This document shows, in pieces, positions 5,537 to 5,773 of a stretch of 5,773 nucleotides of DNA. A model generated the notes under the pieces. It saw nothing but the letters and a program-made list of their open reading frames with translations. It made no database searches and was not told the DNA's origin. The DNA is from Opitutaceae bacterium (lineage in GTDB: Bacteria; Verrucomicrobiota; Verrucomicrobiia; Opitutales; Opitutaceae): NCBI GenBank assembly GCA_029979145.1, contig JAPOIC010000138.1, forward strand, positions 1-5,773, read 5' to 3'. The stretch's first letter is position 1. Every line of letters starts with the position of its first letter. Position numbers and translations under genes: made by a program.

Positions 5537-5772
5537 GCGGCCTCCCAGATCGACTGGTCGTCATGGCCGCGATCGGCGCGCTTGTCGCGCACGTCGTCGG
5601 GGTCCGGGCCGTCGTGGCGGATGCAAGCGAGGGCCGCAGCGGCGGCGTCCTCGAGGAAGGCGTCGGAGAGGATGTCGAGCGGGAGGCTGACGCCCTTGAA
5701 GGTGACTTCCTCGACGTCGAAAGACTCAGACGCGCCGCAATCCTCGTCGGCCTCGCTGTAATCGCCCTCGAC
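5533..5772 (-). CDS. acidic protein of unknown function, N-terminus outside window
   Basis: The last 79 residues of a gene that starts beyond the right edge. The visible part has 23 Asp/Glu and only 6 Lys/Arg, for a net charge near -17. Acidic stretches at both ends (EGDYSEADEDC and HDGPDPDDVRDK) flank a central segment (VTFKGVSLPLDILSDAFLED followed by an alanine-rich helix). The stop makes an ATGA overlap with the next gene, as elsewhere in the operon. No domain is recognised. Strong acidity is seen in DNA-mimic proteins but also in many ordinary phage proteins, so no function is proposed. Confidence 0.7.
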   Translation of the reverse strand, partial: VEGDYSEADEDCGASESFDVEEVTFKGVSLPLDILSDAFLEDAAAAALACIRHDGPDPDDVRDKRADRGHDDQSIWEAA

Positions 5773-5773
5773 G

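Overview
The window is one dense operon-like block of a bacteriophage or prophage. All 14 genes I can support lie on the minus strand, so transcription runs from position 5773 towards position 1. The DNA is GC-rich (roughly 60-65% by eye). The gene types (RecT, a RecB/Cas4-like nuclease, an AlpA-type regulator, a TraR-like zinc protein, a phage helicase and a DNA methyltransferase) suggest the early, DNA-metabolism region of a tailed phage of a high-GC proteobacterium, for example a Burkholderia-, Pseudomonas- or Xanthomonas-type host. The host is inferred from gene content and composition only. No integrase, structural gene, tRNA, rRNA or CRISPR array is present.

Layout in transcription order: (1) the C-terminal end of a very acidic protein cut by the window edge (5533-5772); (2) a 70-residue unknown protein (5324-5536); (3,4) two tiny single-pass membrane proteins of 43 and 53 residues (5196-5327, 5035-5196); (5) a RecB/Cas4-like PD-(D/E)XK nuclease with four cysteines placed as for an Fe-S cluster (4241-5038); (6) a RecT single-strand annealing recombinase (3504-4229); (7) a 71-residue helix-turn-helix protein (3292-3507); (8) a 111-residue phage protein of unknown function (2957-3292); (9) an AlpA/MerR-like DNA-binding protein (2763-2960); (10) a compact TraR/DksA-like zinc protein (2581-2763); (11) a 99-residue unknown protein (2285-2584); (12) a 56-residue cysteine-rich zinc-ribbon-like protein (2118-2288); (13) an SF2/SNF2-like helicase (745-2121); (14) a beta-class DNA methyltransferase cut by the window start (2-757).

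Twelve of the 13 gene junctions are start/stop overlaps (ATGA, GTGA, TGATG, TAATG, or a 13-bp overlap). The exception is an 11-bp gap before recT that carries a strong ribosome binding site. These overlaps fix most start codons, including four GTG starts. They imply one polycistronic message with translational coupling. The nuclease and RecT look like an exonuclease/annealase recombination pair. The helicase and methyltransferase probably act on phage DNA during replication and protection. The TraR-like, AlpA-like and HTH proteins are candidate transcription regulators.

No intergenic stretch exceeds 11 bases, and I see no promoter or terminator. The operon promoter must lie beyond the right edge. 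I see no clear new defence system. The points most worth a second look are the compact TraR-like protein, the Fe-S nuclease/RecT pair, the helicase-methyltransferase pair and the small cysteine-rich protein hidden upstream of the helicase.
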